A stretch of DNA of 64,000 bases, from contig UQLN01000011.1 in assembly GCA_900541965.1 (NCBI GenBank), positions 29,609-93,608 of the forward strand. Direction: 5' to 3'. Source of the DNA: an uncultured Parabacteroides sp. Its GTDB lineage: Bacteria; Bacteroidota; Bacteroidia; Bacteroidales; Tannerellaceae. This document shows positions 1 through 7,994 of this stretch, one piece after another. How positions within the stretch are numbered: position 1 is the stretch's first letter; each line of letters starts with the position of its first letter. A program made the translations under genes and the position numbers. A model generated the notes under the pieces. That model ran no database searches. It saw only the letters and a list, made by a program, of their open reading frames with translations, and was not told where the DNA came from.

Positions 1-746
1 TGTATCCCCGTATGGCGGAGACTCCTTCCGGAATGTTGAATGCTGTTGGATTACAAAATAAAGGTGCAGCCTATTTCGCTGAACATATCTATCCGGAAAT
101 CAAGGATATTGATACAAATATGATAGTGAATGTAAGCGGTTCTTCTGTAGAAACTTACGTTGAATGTGCCGAAAAGATTGCTGCATTGGATAAAATTCCG
201 GCTATCGAACTGAACATCTCCTGTCCGAATGTGAAACAAGGCGGTATGGCCTTTGGTGTGACTACTTGTGGAGCTTCCGAAGTAGTAAAAGCTGTTCGTA
301 AAGTATATCCTAAAACACTTATTGTAAAGCTTTCCCCTAATGTAACAGATATTACCGAGATCGCAAGAGCAGTGGAAGCCGAAGGTGCAGACTCTGTATC
401 TCTTATTAATACAATGTTAGGTATGGCTATCGATGCAGAGAAACGTAAACCTGTATTATCTACAATAACCGGCGGTTTGTCGGGACCTTGTGTAAAACCG
501 GTAGCGTTGCGTATGGTATGGCAGACCTATAAAGCAGTGAAGATTCCTATCATCGGTTTGGGGGGGATTTCCAATTGGAAGGATGCAGTGGAATTTATGT
601 TAGCGGGTGCAACTGCTATCCAGATTGGTACATACAACTTTATTGATCCGGCAGTCGGCATTACAGTGATTGACGGAATGAATGAATATTGTGACCGTCA
701 TGGATTTAAGAGTGTAAAAGAACTGATAGGAGCACTTGATGCTTGA
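1..746 (+). CDS. pyrD: Dihydroorotate dehydrogenase B catalytic subunit, 5' end outside window
   Basis: Oxidises dihydroorotate to orotate in pyrimidine synthesis, using FMN in the cytosol. The reading frame is open from base 3, and family-typical residues (YPR before MAETPSGM) precede the first ATG at 12. The gene therefore starts upstream of the window and ATG 12 is internal. NISCPN carries the Cys that serves as catalytic base in class 1 enzymes (residue 71 counted from base 12). GLGGIS and the GAxAIQIGT segment near the C-terminus form the FMN phosphate site. Class 1B enzymes pair with an electron-transfer subunit, PyrK, which would be expected just upstream; I cannot see it. A strong terminator follows at once, so this is the last gene of its operon. 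Confidence 0.95.
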   Translation, partial: YPRMAETPSGMLNAVGLQNKGAAYFAEHIYPEIKDIDTNMIVNVSGSSVETYVECAEKIAALDKIPAIELNISCPNVKQGGMAFGVTTCGASEVVKAVRKVYPKTLIVKLSPNVTDITEIARAVEAEGADSVSLINTMLGMAIDAEKRKPVLSTITGGLSGPCVKPVALRMVWQTYKAVKIPIIGLGGISNWKDAVEFMLAGATAIQIGTYNFIDPAVGITVIDGMNEYCDRHGFKSVKELIGALDA

Positions 747-773
747 TTGAAGACATATTTCATCTATATTTAA

Positions 774-812
774 AGAAAAAAGGTATCTACAAACGTAGAT
801 GCCTTTTTTCTT
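774..812 (+). terminator. Rho-independent terminator after pyrD
   Basis: A nine-pair stem (GGTATCTAC against GTAGATGCC with one G-U pair) is flanked by an A-run on the left and a T-run on the right. It starts about 35 bases after the pyrD stop codon. Confidence 0.85.
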
Positions 813-827
813 TTGTTAAGAGTTATG

Positions 828-857
828 TTGGCATTTTAGATAAATATTCTATCTTTG
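828..857 (+). promoter_or_regulatory. Bacteroidetes-type promoter for the GH36 gene
   Basis: TATCTTTG at 850-857 matches the -7 consensus TAnnTTTG exactly. A TTG lies 19 bases upstream at 828-830 in the place of the -33 element. Transcription starting near 864 would give a leader of about 110 bases. Confidence 0.6.
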
Positions 858-976
858 TTTGCATATTTGTATTGGAATACCATGAATTTACTGAGTAGTT
901 CAGTAATTTACTAATTGAAAAATATCGTGTTACCTATAAAATCAAGAAAATCTAACATTATTAATTAAACAAGAAC

Positions 977-3133
977 ATGAAAATCAGACACATCCTATTC
1001 GTGTGCATGGTTGCATTTACTACTGTGTTTCATGCAAGTGCTAAAACAATCATTCCGATCACAACAGACAATATCAGCCTTATCTATAAGGTAGATGAAG
1101 CCAATGGTCGGTTGTATCAATCTTATTTAGGACAAAAGTTATCTTTTAGCTCAGACATCGACCAGTTGCCATTAGGAAGAGAAGCCTATTTGACACATGG
1201 TATGGAAGACTATTTTGAGCCGGCGATCCGTGTCCTTCACAATGATGGTAACCCCTCTTTATTGCTAAAGTACGTATCCCATGAAACAAAACAGATGCAA
1301 CCGGGTGCCAATGAAACTGTAATTATCCTGCGTGATGAAGTTTATCCGGTAGAAGTAAAATTACATTTCATTGCCTATCCGAAGGAAAACATCATTAAGG
1401 AATATGCCGAAATATCCCATAATGAGAAGAAGCCTGTTACATTATATAATTATGCGTCTTCCTTACTTCACCTGAACAGTGACAAATATTATCTCACTGA
1501 GTTTGCCGGAGATTGGGCACACGAAGTAAATATGAGAGAAAGCGAACTTTCTTTCGGCAAGAAGATATTGGATACAAAATTAGGTAGCCGTGCCAATATG
1601 TTCTGTTCCCCATTCTTTCTACTTGCTCTTGATGAAAAAGCGGAGGAAAATTCCGGAGAAGTATTGTTCGGAACCATCGGATGGACAGGCAACTATCGTT
1701 TTACTTTTGAGGTAGATAATTTGAACGGCCTGCGTATCCTTTCCGGTATTAATCCATATGCTTCGGAGTATACATTGAAACCGGGTGTTGTATTCCGTAC
1801 ACCTGAATTTATCTTTACCTACAGTTCGGAAGGAAAAGGAAAAGCGAGCCGTGACTTCCACCGTTGGGCTCGCAAGTATCAACTAAAAGACGGCGAGAAA
1901 TCCCGTATGACTTTATTGAATAACTGGGAAGCTACTTATTTTGATTTCAATGAAGATAAACTGGTGGAAATCATGGGAGAAGCAGCAGACTTAGGTGTCG
2001 ATATGTTTTTGCTTGATGATGGCTGGTTTGCCAATAAATATCCCCGTAGCAGCGACCATCAAGGATTGGGAGACTGGACGGAAACCGTTACAAAATTGCC
2101 AAACGGTATTGGCAAACTGGTGAAAGAAGCAACCGATAAAGGCATAAAATTCGGTCTTTGGATTGAGCCTGAAATGGTAAACCCGAAGAGTGAACTGTAT
2201 GAGAAACATATGGACTGGGTGATTCATCTGCCTAACCGCGATGAATATTATTTCAGAAACCAGATGGTTCTCGATCTGAGCAATCCGGAAGTACAGGATT
2301 ATGTATATGGTGTTGTCGATGGGTTGATGACGAAATATCCGGGCATTGCATACTTTAAATGGGATTGCAACAGTCCGATTACCAATATCTACTCTGCTTA
2401 TCTGAAAGACAAGCAATCTCATCTTTATATAGAATATGTACGCGGATTATATAGCGTATTGGAACGAATCAAGGCTAAATATCCCAATCTGCCAATGATG
2501 CTTTGCTCCGGTGGTGGTGGACGTTCTGATTATGAAGCATTGAAGTATTTTACTGAATTTTGGCCAAGTGATAATACCGATCCGGTAGAACGTCTTTTTA
2601 TCCAGTGGGGATTCTCTCATTTCTTCCCGGTAAAGAGTATGGCAGCACATGTTACCAGCTGGGGTAAGCAGCCGGTTAAATTCCGTACGGATGTTGCTAT
2701 GATGTGTAAATTAGGATTCGATATTCGTTTACATGAAATGGAACCTGCTGATTTACAATATTGCAAGGAGGCTGTTGCCAACTTCAAACGTCTTTCTTAT
2801 GTGATTCTGGATGGCGACCAGTATCGTTTGAAATCTCCATACGAAAGCGATCATGCAGCCTTCCTGTATGCCAATGAGACGCAAAGTAAAGCAGTCCTTT
2901 TCGCTTTCGATATCCATCCTCGTTATGCGGAAATGCTTCAACCGCTCCGTTTGCAGGGGCTGAAAAAAGATGCCCGGTATGAGTTGAAGGAGATTAACCT
3001 GGTTCCAGGAACAAAATCAAGAATGCCCGGTACAATGACTTATTCCGGAGAATACCTGATGAAGGTTGGTATTCCTGTTTTCTCAAGCCGTCATACGGTT
3101 AGTCATGTAATAGAAATTACGGAAGTAAGGTAA
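977..3133 (+). CDS. Alpha-galactosidase, family GH36, secreted
   Basis: Predicted to hydrolyse terminal alpha-1,6-galactosides such as raffinose, melibiose or galactomannan side chains. The 718-residue length fits bacterial GH36. An N-terminal signal peptide (charged start, hydrophobic stretch, cut near residue 22) sends it to the periplasm; there is no lipobox. A beta-sandwich N-terminal domain precedes the catalytic barrel at roughly 300-620. The nucleophile motif FKWDCN puts Asp463 in place, and SGGGGRSD places the acid/base at Asp518. It stands alone between its own promoter and a strong terminator, so it is a single-gene unit not tied to the SusCD locus 30 kb away. Other GH36 specificities (alpha-N-acetylgalactosaminidase) are less likely but cannot be excluded. 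Confidence 0.92.
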   Translation: MKIRHILFVCMVAFTTVFHASAKTIIPITTDNISLIYKVDEANGRLYQSYLGQKLSFSSDIDQLPLGREAYLTHGMEDYFEPAIRVLHNDGNPSLLLKYVSHETKQMQPGANETVIILRDEVYPVEVKLHFIAYPKENIIKEYAEISHNEKKPVTLYNYASSLLHLNSDKYYLTEFAGDWAHEVNMRESELSFGKKILDTKLGSRANMFCSPFFLLALDEKAEENSGEVLFGTIGWTGNYRFTFEVDNLNGLRILSGINPYASEYTLKPGVVFRTPEFIFTYSSEGKGKASRDFHRWARKYQLKDGEKSRMTLLNNWEATYFDFNEDKLVEIMGEAADLGVDMFLLDDGWFANKYPRSSDHQGLGDWTETVTKLPNGIGKLVKEATDKGIKFGLWIEPEMVNPKSELYEKHMDWVIHLPNRDEYYFRNQMVLDLSNPEVQDYVYGVVDGLMTKYPGIAYFKWDCNSPITNIYSAYLKDKQSHLYIEYVRGLYSVLERIKAKYPNLPMMLCSGGGGRSDYEALKYFTEFWPSDNTDPVERLFIQWGFSHFFPVKSMAAHVTSWGKQPVKFRTDVAMMCKLGFDIRLHEMEPADLQYCKEAVANFKRLSYVILDGDQYRLKSPYESDHAAFLYANETQSKAVLFAFDIHPRYAEMLQPLRLQGLKKDARYELKEINLVPGTKSRMPGTMTYSGEYLMKVGIPVFSSRHTVSHVIEITEVR

Positions 3134-3154
3134 GAAATAATTCATTTAAAGGAA

Positions 3155-3188
3155 AAGAAGGGCTTGCCTGGCAAGCCCTTCTTTTTTA
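3155..3188 (+). terminator. Rho-independent terminator after GH36
   Basis: A perfect 11-pair stem (GAAGGGCTTGC and its complement) with a 3-base loop is followed by six Ts. It lies just past the stop codon at 3133. Confidence 0.92.
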
Positions 3189-3267
3189 TTGTATAACTGA
3201 CTACTATTGTAGCGATTTATACGAGATGAAAATGAAATGAAAGAAAGTCATATGTCCAATAAATATA

Positions 3268-3275
3268 TACATTTG
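3268..3275 (+). promoter_or_regulatory. -7 box for the mgtC-like gene
   Basis: TACATTTG matches TAnnTTTG. No clear -33 TTG is present at the usual distance, so this rests on one element. It would give a leader of about 90 bases. Confidence 0.4.
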
Positions 3276-3372
3276 CGTATAAAACCATATATTTTCTGAA
3301 CGCGAGGCATATGTCTTTTGTTTTTAAAGTATATAGGGATTGAAAAAACGAACTGAATAATATAGTTGAGCT

Positions 3373-4083
3373 ATGTATATAATTGAACATCTGAGTGAAA
3401 TATTAGAGAGCACCACAATAACCCCGTATACGGCGGGGATAAGGTTAGCCTTCAGTTTTTTTCTTGGTGCTATTGTAGGTATTGAACGCCAGTTCAGGAG
3501 ACGGGAAGCAGGGATGCGTACGTTTACCCTGATATGTATGGGTTCGACTGCCGCTATGTTGATTTCCATCTGGATACCTCAAATATATCCAAACTTTCTG
3601 AATGGAGACCCCGGACGTATTGCAGCCCAGGTTCTTACTGGTATCGGTTTCTTGGGTGCCGGAGCGATTATGCAAAGCCACGGAAGTATTCACGGGCTGA
3701 CAACCGCTGCCTGTATCTGGGTAATGGCTGTTATAGGGTTGGGGGTAGGTGCCGGCATGTATTTGCCTGCTATATTGGCTACTCTGCTGACTTTATTTAT
3801 ATTGATAAGCTTGGAAAGACTGGAAAAACGAATGTTCCTGAACGGGGTGAACAAGATACTTACGATTACCTGTTCGACAGCTACCCCTGATTTGAAAATG
3901 GTTCGTAAAATATTGGAGAACAGGAGTATTTATATTGTAAGCGTATCCTTTGAATCACTATATGAACAGGATAAGGCCATTATAACCTATAAAGTAAATG
4001 TGAAGGCACAATCCTCGTATACAAGTTTATTCAGCGATATAAAAAGCCTGGGATATGTAACGCAAATCAGATTGATAGCCTGA
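3373..4083 (+). CDS. MgtC/SapB family membrane protein
   Basis: An integral inner-membrane protein of 236 residues. About five hydrophobic segments fill the first 150 residues, followed by a soluble C-terminal ACT-like domain of roughly 80 residues. The family signature GAIVGIERQ-RRR-AGMRTFTL in the first loop is clear. MgtC proteins are linked to growth in low magnesium and to control of the F-type ATPase in some pathogens; the role in commensal Bacteroidales is not established. It is a single-gene unit. Its stop codon lies 4 bases from the end of the opposing gene at 4088, so the two genes converge tightly with no room for a terminator between them. Confidence 0.88.
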   Translation: MYIIEHLSEILESTTITPYTAGIRLAFSFFLGAIVGIERQFRRREAGMRTFTLICMGSTAAMLISIWIPQIYPNFLNGDPGRIAAQVLTGIGFLGAGAIMQSHGSIHGLTTAACIWVMAVIGLGVGAGMYLPAILATLLTLFILISLERLEKRMFLNGVNKILTITCSTATPDLKMVRKILENRSIYIVSVSFESLYEQDKAIITYKVNVKAQSSYTSLFSDIKSLGYVTQIRLIA

Positions 4084-4087
4084 ACTA

Positions 4088-4558
4088 TCAATCCAATTCA
4101 CCATTCAGCATTTTTCCTGCTATGCGTGCGGCGTCTTCTACAAACCTTGCACAAGGGCGCCGGGCATAATATTCTTTTGTACGGATTTCCGGAGCCGGAG
4201 AATTATCAGTCTTTACTGACTTCAAAAGATTCCGGCATATAATTGTTTCGTTCTTTTCTTTAAACATCTCCGCCATTTGCTGCACAATGCCATAATTTTT
4301 TTTGCGGGCTTCCTGGTCTTGCGGGTCCATCACAGGATACTTGAAACCTGCCAGCATAGCCATTGCACTGACTGTTCCGCAGACTTCGCGCATACGTCCT
4401 AATCCTCCGCCGAAAGAAACAGACATCTTTTTAGCTACATCCAAATCCATTTCAAAAACGTCACTATAGGCAAGGAATACTGATTGGGCGCAATTGTAAC
4501 CCGATTCAAAATTATGGACCGCCTGGTTTACGCGGTCCTCCAAATCAAATTTCTTCAT
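4088..4558 (-). CDS. C_GCAxxG_C_C family protein (redox-type, function unknown)
   Basis: A small cytosolic protein of 156 residues recognised by the spacing of its four conserved cysteines (C23 in GYNCAQ, C60 in EVCGTV, C108, C136). The family is thought to bind a metal or act in redox chemistry, but no reaction is established. It is the third gene of a leftward operon, 22 bases after the Dabb protein, which itself follows serB by 22 bases. The operon context suggests no specific role. Confidence 0.8.
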   Translation of the reverse strand: MKKFDLEDRVNQAVHNFESGYNCAQSVFLAYSDVFEMDLDVAKKMSVSFGGGLGRMREVCGTVSAMAMLAGFKYPVMDPQDQEARKKNYGIVQQMAEMFKEKNETIICRNLLKSVKTDNSPAPEIRTKEYYARRPCARFVEDAARIAGKMLNGELD

Positions 4559-4580
4559 AATATAATAGAGTTCCTGTTTT

Positions 4581-4883
4581 TTAGAATTCGTAGTCTACAC
4601 AAGCTCTGTCCGCTTTAATCGGCCCGATAATACCTTTAGATACGGCAACATGTTCGGGGTGATTGGCATATGTGCTAACATCTTCCAGCGAATCAAGTTC
4701 TGTTGTAAGAATGATGTCCCAGGTTTCGGCCGGATTGATATTGAAATCTACCCGTATCAGACGCAGAACATCGATTTTATGGATTAATGCTTCCAGTTTG
4801 GATTTAATCTCTTGCATTTTAGCTGTTTTCTCAGCCGGAGTGGCAAACTCTGTCAGTTTGAACATTACGATGTGTCTTACCAT
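4581..4883 (-). CDS. Dabb (stress-responsive alpha/beta-barrel) domain protein
   Basis: A 100-residue ferredoxin-like protein with the family opening MVRHIVMFKL and the centre ...VDFNINP...DIILTTELDS. Dabb proteins form dimeric barrels; in plants and some bacteria they respond to stress or act as small-molecule cyclases or decarboxylases, but most bacterial copies have no known substrate. The start ATG at 4883 is 22 bases from the end of serB, which suggests co-transcription. Confidence 0.85.
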   Translation of the reverse strand: MVRHIVMFKLTEFATPAEKTAKMQEIKSKLEALIHKIDVLRLIRVDFNINPAETWDIILTTELDSLEDVSTYANHPEHVAVSKGIIGPIKADRACVDYEF

Positions 4884-4905
4884 ATAGCTACTTCTTAAAG
4901 TTTAA

Positions 4906-6132
4906 TTATATCTGTTCATCTAAATGAGAATCTTTGTATCCCAGGAAATATAAAATACCGTCCAGCCCGATTGTCGAGATCGATTGTTGGGCGTTAGCTT
5001 TTACCTTCGGTTTGGCATGGAAGGCAATACCCAGCCCGGCAATACTGATCATAGGCAGATCGTTGGCTCCATCGCCTACAGCTACCGTCTGGCGAATATC
5101 CACATTTTCTACCTGCGCAATCAGACGGAGGAGTTCGGCTTTACGCTTGCCGTCAACGATATCACCCAAGTGACGTCCGGTCAGCTTTCCGTCTTCCACT
5201 TCCAGCTCATTGGCATATACGTAGTCGATATTATATTTCTGTTTCAGGTAATTTCCGAAATAAGTGAATCCTCCGGAAAGGATGGCAATCTTGAATCCGA
5301 TTTTCTTGAGGATACGCATCAGGCGGTCCACACCTTCGGTAATCGGAAGGCTTTCTGCTATTTCCTGCATGACAGAAACATCCAATCCCTTCAGCAGGGC
5401 ACAACGTTGGCGGAAACTTTCATTAAAGTCGATTTCCCCACGCATGGCAGATTCGGTAATTGCCTTTACCTGGTCGCCTACACCGGCGCGTATGGCCAGT
5501 TCGTCGATAACTTCTGTTTCAATCAGAGTAGAGTCCATATCGAAACAAATCAAGCGGCGCATACGGCGGAACATACTTTCCTCCTGGAATGAAATGTCCA
5601 TTTCCTGTTCAGACGAAAGTTTCATGAATGCAGCCTGCATTTCTTCCTTGTTACACGGGGTGCCCCTGACAGAGAACTCAACACTGGCTTTCGGTGTACG
5701 GGCATTTTCATCCAGCGGAATACGTCCGGTTAGACGCTTGATATCGTCGATATTCATTCCCTGCTCAGCTACAATACGGGTGACACCGGCTATCTGCTTC
5801 GCTGTAAGTTTACGTCCTACAATCGTGATGATGTACCGGTTCTTTCCCTGCATGGAAACCCACTGGTCGTAAGCCTCTTCTGTAATCGGATTGAAACGGA
5901 TATTTACATCCAATTCATAGCTTTTGAACAATAATTCTTTCAAAATATCTCCCGAATTTCCTTCACAGCTTTGAAAAAGAATGCCCAGAGATAAATTATT
6001 ATGAATGTCAGCCTGACCTATATCTAAAATAACCGCATTATTTTTTGCCAGAATTTCGGTAAGCGCCGCAGTTACTCCCGGACGGTCTGTTCCATTAATA
6101 TTTATCAGTATTATTTCGTCTTTTTGTTGCAT
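4906..6132 (-). CDS. serB: Phosphoserine phosphatase with two ACT domains
   Basis: Removes phosphate from L-phosphoserine, the last step of serine synthesis, in the cytosol. Two ACT-like regulatory regions (about residues 6-75 and 99-175) precede a HAD catalytic domain. HAD motif I is FDMDST (Asp198 and Asp200) and motif IV is VGDGAND near the C-terminus. The frame is open up to 6195. I place the start at ATG 6132 (protein MQQKDEI, 408 residues) because a -7 box lies at 6151-6158, inside the longer reading frame, and because ACT homology begins only a few residues after this Met. It leads the three-gene operon serB, Dabb, C_GCAxxG_C_C. Confidence 0.93.
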   Translation of the reverse strand: MQQKDEIILININGTDRPGVTAALTEILAKNNAVILDIGQADIHNNLSLGILFQSCEGNSGDILKELLFKSYELDVNIRFNPITEEAYDQWVSMQGKNRYIITIVGRKLTAKQIAGVTRIVAEQGMNIDDIKRLTGRIPLDENARTPKASVEFSVRGTPCNKEEMQAAFMKLSSEQEMDISFQEESMFRRMRRLICFDMDSTLIETEVIDELAIRAGVGDQVKAITESAMRGEIDFNESFRQRCALLKGLDVSVMQEIAESLPITEGVDRLMRILKKIGFKIAILSGGFTYFGNYLKQKYNIDYVYANELEVEDGKLTGRHLGDIVDGKRKAELLRLIAQVENVDIRQTVAVGDGANDLPMISIAGLGIAFHAKPKVKANAQQSISTIGLDGILYFLGYKDSHLDEQI

Positions 6133-6150
6133 ATTTATTATATTTGTGGA

Positions 6151-6158
6151 CAAAGGTA
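6151..6158 (-). promoter_or_regulatory. -7 box for the serB operon
   Basis: Reads TACCTTTG on the minus strand, a perfect TAnnTTTG. It sits 19 bases upstream of ATG 6132, and this supports the shorter serB start. The -33 element is not obvious. Confidence 0.55.
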
Positions 6159-6204
6159 CAAAGTTATGTACATAATTTGACGATTTAAGTAACAAAAAAC
6201 ACTT

Positions 6205-6217
6205 TGTAATTGTTACA
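6205..6217. promoter_or_regulatory. Small dyad between divergent serB and 6289 gene
   Basis: TGTAA-ttg-TTACA is a perfect 5-base inverted repeat in the intergenic region of two divergent genes. It has the shape of an operator, but it is short and AT-rich and may be chance. Confidence 0.2.
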
Positions 6218-6288
6218 CATAAAGAGATATTATTGTCTAACTATAGAACCTGGCGACCTTAAAAAGTCCTGACTGGCAGGCACACAGA

Positions 6289-6816
6289 ATGAAGATACAG
6301 TTTGAAATTAAGGAAAAAATGCCTGAAATTATCGAGGAAATAATGCATTCTGATAAATGGCAGACAAATGTATTTGAGAAAATGCAAGGTTTGAAGCGTG
6401 TTAAAATCAAAGATCCTCAGTTTGATTCCGAGGCATGTATCGAGATCTGGGACCGTGAAATCCATATCCGGACCGCATGGTCTAATTATACCTATCGTAT
6501 CTTTATGCGTGGGGATTCCGTTTGGTGTGAGTATATTGGTGCTTATCGCGGATTGTTGGAACAGAAACTCTTGCCGACTCTTACTCCCAAATTGAATATT
6601 TTGGATTCGGAAGTGGTGGAGAGCTCTCTTACCGGAAATAAAAAGGAAACTTTACGTACCTATGGCACAGAAAATCTTAAATTGAAAAACTTTCGCCGTG
6701 GAAACTTCAAGGAAGAATATAATAGAGCATCACCTATGGATCATCCAACTGTAGTATATGATGAGTATATAAAGGAAGGAATGCCAATGCCTTCACCGTA
6801 TGATAAAAAAGGGTGA
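6289..6816 (+). CDS. Hypothetical protein, 175 residues
   Basis: I do not recognise a family. The protein has no signal peptide or membrane segment, and its composition is mixed-charge with many Lys, Glu and aromatic residues (for example IEIWDREIHIRTAWSNYTYR), as in a globular cytosolic protein. The last 40 residues are rich in Lys, Arg, Pro and Asn and look flexible. Codon use resembles the neighbours. It is a single gene divergent from serB, followed within 15 bases by a large inverted repeat that may act as its terminator. Confidence 0.7.
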   Translation: MKIQFEIKEKMPEIIEEIMHSDKWQTNVFEKMQGLKRVKIKDPQFDSEACIEIWDREIHIRTAWSNYTYRIFMRGDSVWCEYIGAYRGLLEQKLLPTLTPKLNILDSEVVESSLTGNKKETLRTYGTENLKLKNFRRGNFKEEYNRASPMDHPTVVYDEYIKEGMPMPSPYDKKG

Positions 6817-6829
6817 AAAACTTTTTGCT

Positions 6830-6920
6830 AATTGACAAGTGAGAGTTGACTGTCGAGCTTTGCGCTCGGTATATAAATCGGCTGAAAACCGAAATAACCG
6901 TCCACTCTCATTTGTTAATT
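6830..6920. repeat. Long inverted repeat enclosing two hairpins
   Basis: A 21-base left arm (6830-6850) pairs with a right arm (6900-6920) at 18 of 21 positions. The enclosed 49 bases contain two further hairpins, CGAGC/GCTCG and TCGG/CCGA, so the RNA would fold as a three-way junction. A T-rich tail follows on the right. It could terminate the 6289 gene, be a small mobile repeat, or be a structured RNA. Confidence 0.55.
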
Positions 6921-7013
6921 TTGTTTTATACTATTGCATAACATAAGTATATCAGGAATGGCAAGAGATATAGTTGCCATCAACAGGAAAAATCTCTTAT
7001 TACTTTTTTTCAT
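6915..7013 (-). CDS. Possible small hydrophobic peptide, 32 residues
   Basis: ATG at 7013 opens a frame coding MKKSNKRFFLLMATISLAIP and 12 more residues before TAA at 6915-6917. A basic start followed by a hydrophobic stretch resembles a signal peptide or a one-span membrane peptide. A purine stretch AGAAAAG lies 3 bases upstream. Its end overlaps the right arm of the inverted repeat at 6900-6920. No promoter box was found, so it may be chance. Confidence 0.25.
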   Translation of the reverse strand: MKKSNKRFFLLMATISLAIPDILMLCNSIKQN

Positions 7014-7259
7014 GACTTTTCTGTATTAATGGATGTATATAATGTGTAAGCCTCTGCTAGTCAAAATTTCATGTGGTGCATGGTCAAACAAGAAGGATAC
7101 TAACAATTGTAGCCATCCCAAATCTCTGCATCCTCATAGAAAGTACGCTTGATCTGCAAATTACTGTTAATATTGTGCTATAAAACAGTCTATTTTTATC
7201 TAATGTGTGCGGTAAAACATATAAAAAAGCTTGTTTTTTACCAGAAAAGCGTTATATAA
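7014..7259. other. Gene-free stretch before 7429
   Basis: With 6817-7013 this makes a 612-base gap without a conventional gene. Apart from the inverted repeat, the small peptide frame and the promoter at 7260-7292, I see no coding, tRNA or repeat signal here. Confidence 0.5.
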
Positions 7260-7292
7260 TTTGGAGGAAAAGGGACTTTCCATATATCTTTG
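7260..7292 (+). promoter_or_regulatory. Promoter for the thioredoxin-like gene
   Basis: TTTG at 7260-7263 and TATCTTTG at 7285-7292 are separated by 21 bases, a good Bacteroidetes -33/-7 pair. The leader would be about 130 bases long, which leaves room for control at RNA level. Confidence 0.6.
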
Positions 7293-7428
7293 CTGCCGTT
7301 AAGAACAAGAAAACGATTCCTTAGCGAAGGAAAAAGCTCTTGTTTACTTCCTGAAAATCAGGAGTCGGAAGAATGAAACTTCCTTGTGGAGACGTTGTTC
7401 CGATTAAGTTTAACGTAAAAATGATGAT

Positions 7429-7929
7429 ATGAAAGTAAGAGCTTATGTTCTCTTTGTTGCAGCTGCGTTGCTTGCCATTTCAGCCGGAACAAAAAACGCG
7501 AGACCTACTGAGGGTGTAAACCCTGGAGATCTTGCGCCGAGAATAGAGTTTTTGGGAAACGGAAGTGATTCCAGTTTCCAAAATCATTCAGGACGCTACA
7601 CTTTGCTTAATTTCTGGGCAGCTTACGATGCTGAATCGAGGGCCCGTAACGTTCAATTATGGAATGAAGTTAATAAGATGAGTTCAGACAAAATTGACAT
7701 GTGCTCAATCTCGATGGACGAGAAGCCGTCTATCTTTACCGAGACGGTAAAGGCTGACAAGCTGGAAGGTACAAAACAATTTCATGAAGGACTCGGAAAA
7801 AAGTCAAAGTTGTATGGGGAGTATAGACTGGATAAGGGTTTCCAGAACTTCCTGATAGACGACAAAGGAGTTATTATAGCCGCCAATGTGACTCCGGATC
7901 AATTGACAAAGATGCTTGAAAAAATTTAA
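7429..7929 (+). CDS. Exported thioredoxin-fold (TlpA-like) protein lacking the active-site cysteines
   Basis: 166 residues with an N-terminal signal peptide (hydrophobic run 5-20) and a TlpA/AhpC-like body. The strand and helix that normally carry FWA-WCGPCR are present as FWAAYDAESR (residues 62-71), so both active-site cysteines are replaced, by Asp67 and Ser70. The only Cys left is C92. A thiol-disulfide reaction of the normal kind is therefore impossible. A binding, chaperone or scaffolding role is more likely. It is a single-gene unit with its own promoter and terminator. Confidence 0.8.
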   Translation: MKVRAYVLFVAAALLAISAGTKNARPTEGVNPGDLAPRIEFLGNGSDSSFQNHSGRYTLLNFWAAYDAESRARNVQLWNEVNKMSSDKIDMCSISMDEKPSIFTETVKADKLEGTKQFHEGLGKKSKLYGEYRLDKGFQNFLIDDKGVIIAANVTPDQLTKMLEKI

Positions 7930-7953
7930 TCAGTAGATTATTTATTATTTTAG

Positions 7954-7990
7954 AAAGAGTTGTTTCGTTTATTCGGAACAACTCTTTTTT
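7954..7990 (+). terminator. Terminator after the thioredoxin-like gene
   Basis: AAAGAGTTGTT pairs with AACAACTCTTT around a short loop and is followed by a T-run. It is also useful for the convergent gene that ends at 7995. Confidence 0.88.
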
Positions 7991-7994
7991 TATT

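Noticed and set aside
6133..6195. Longer serB start
   Set aside because: The extra residues do not look like the ACT domain and the -7 box is within them.
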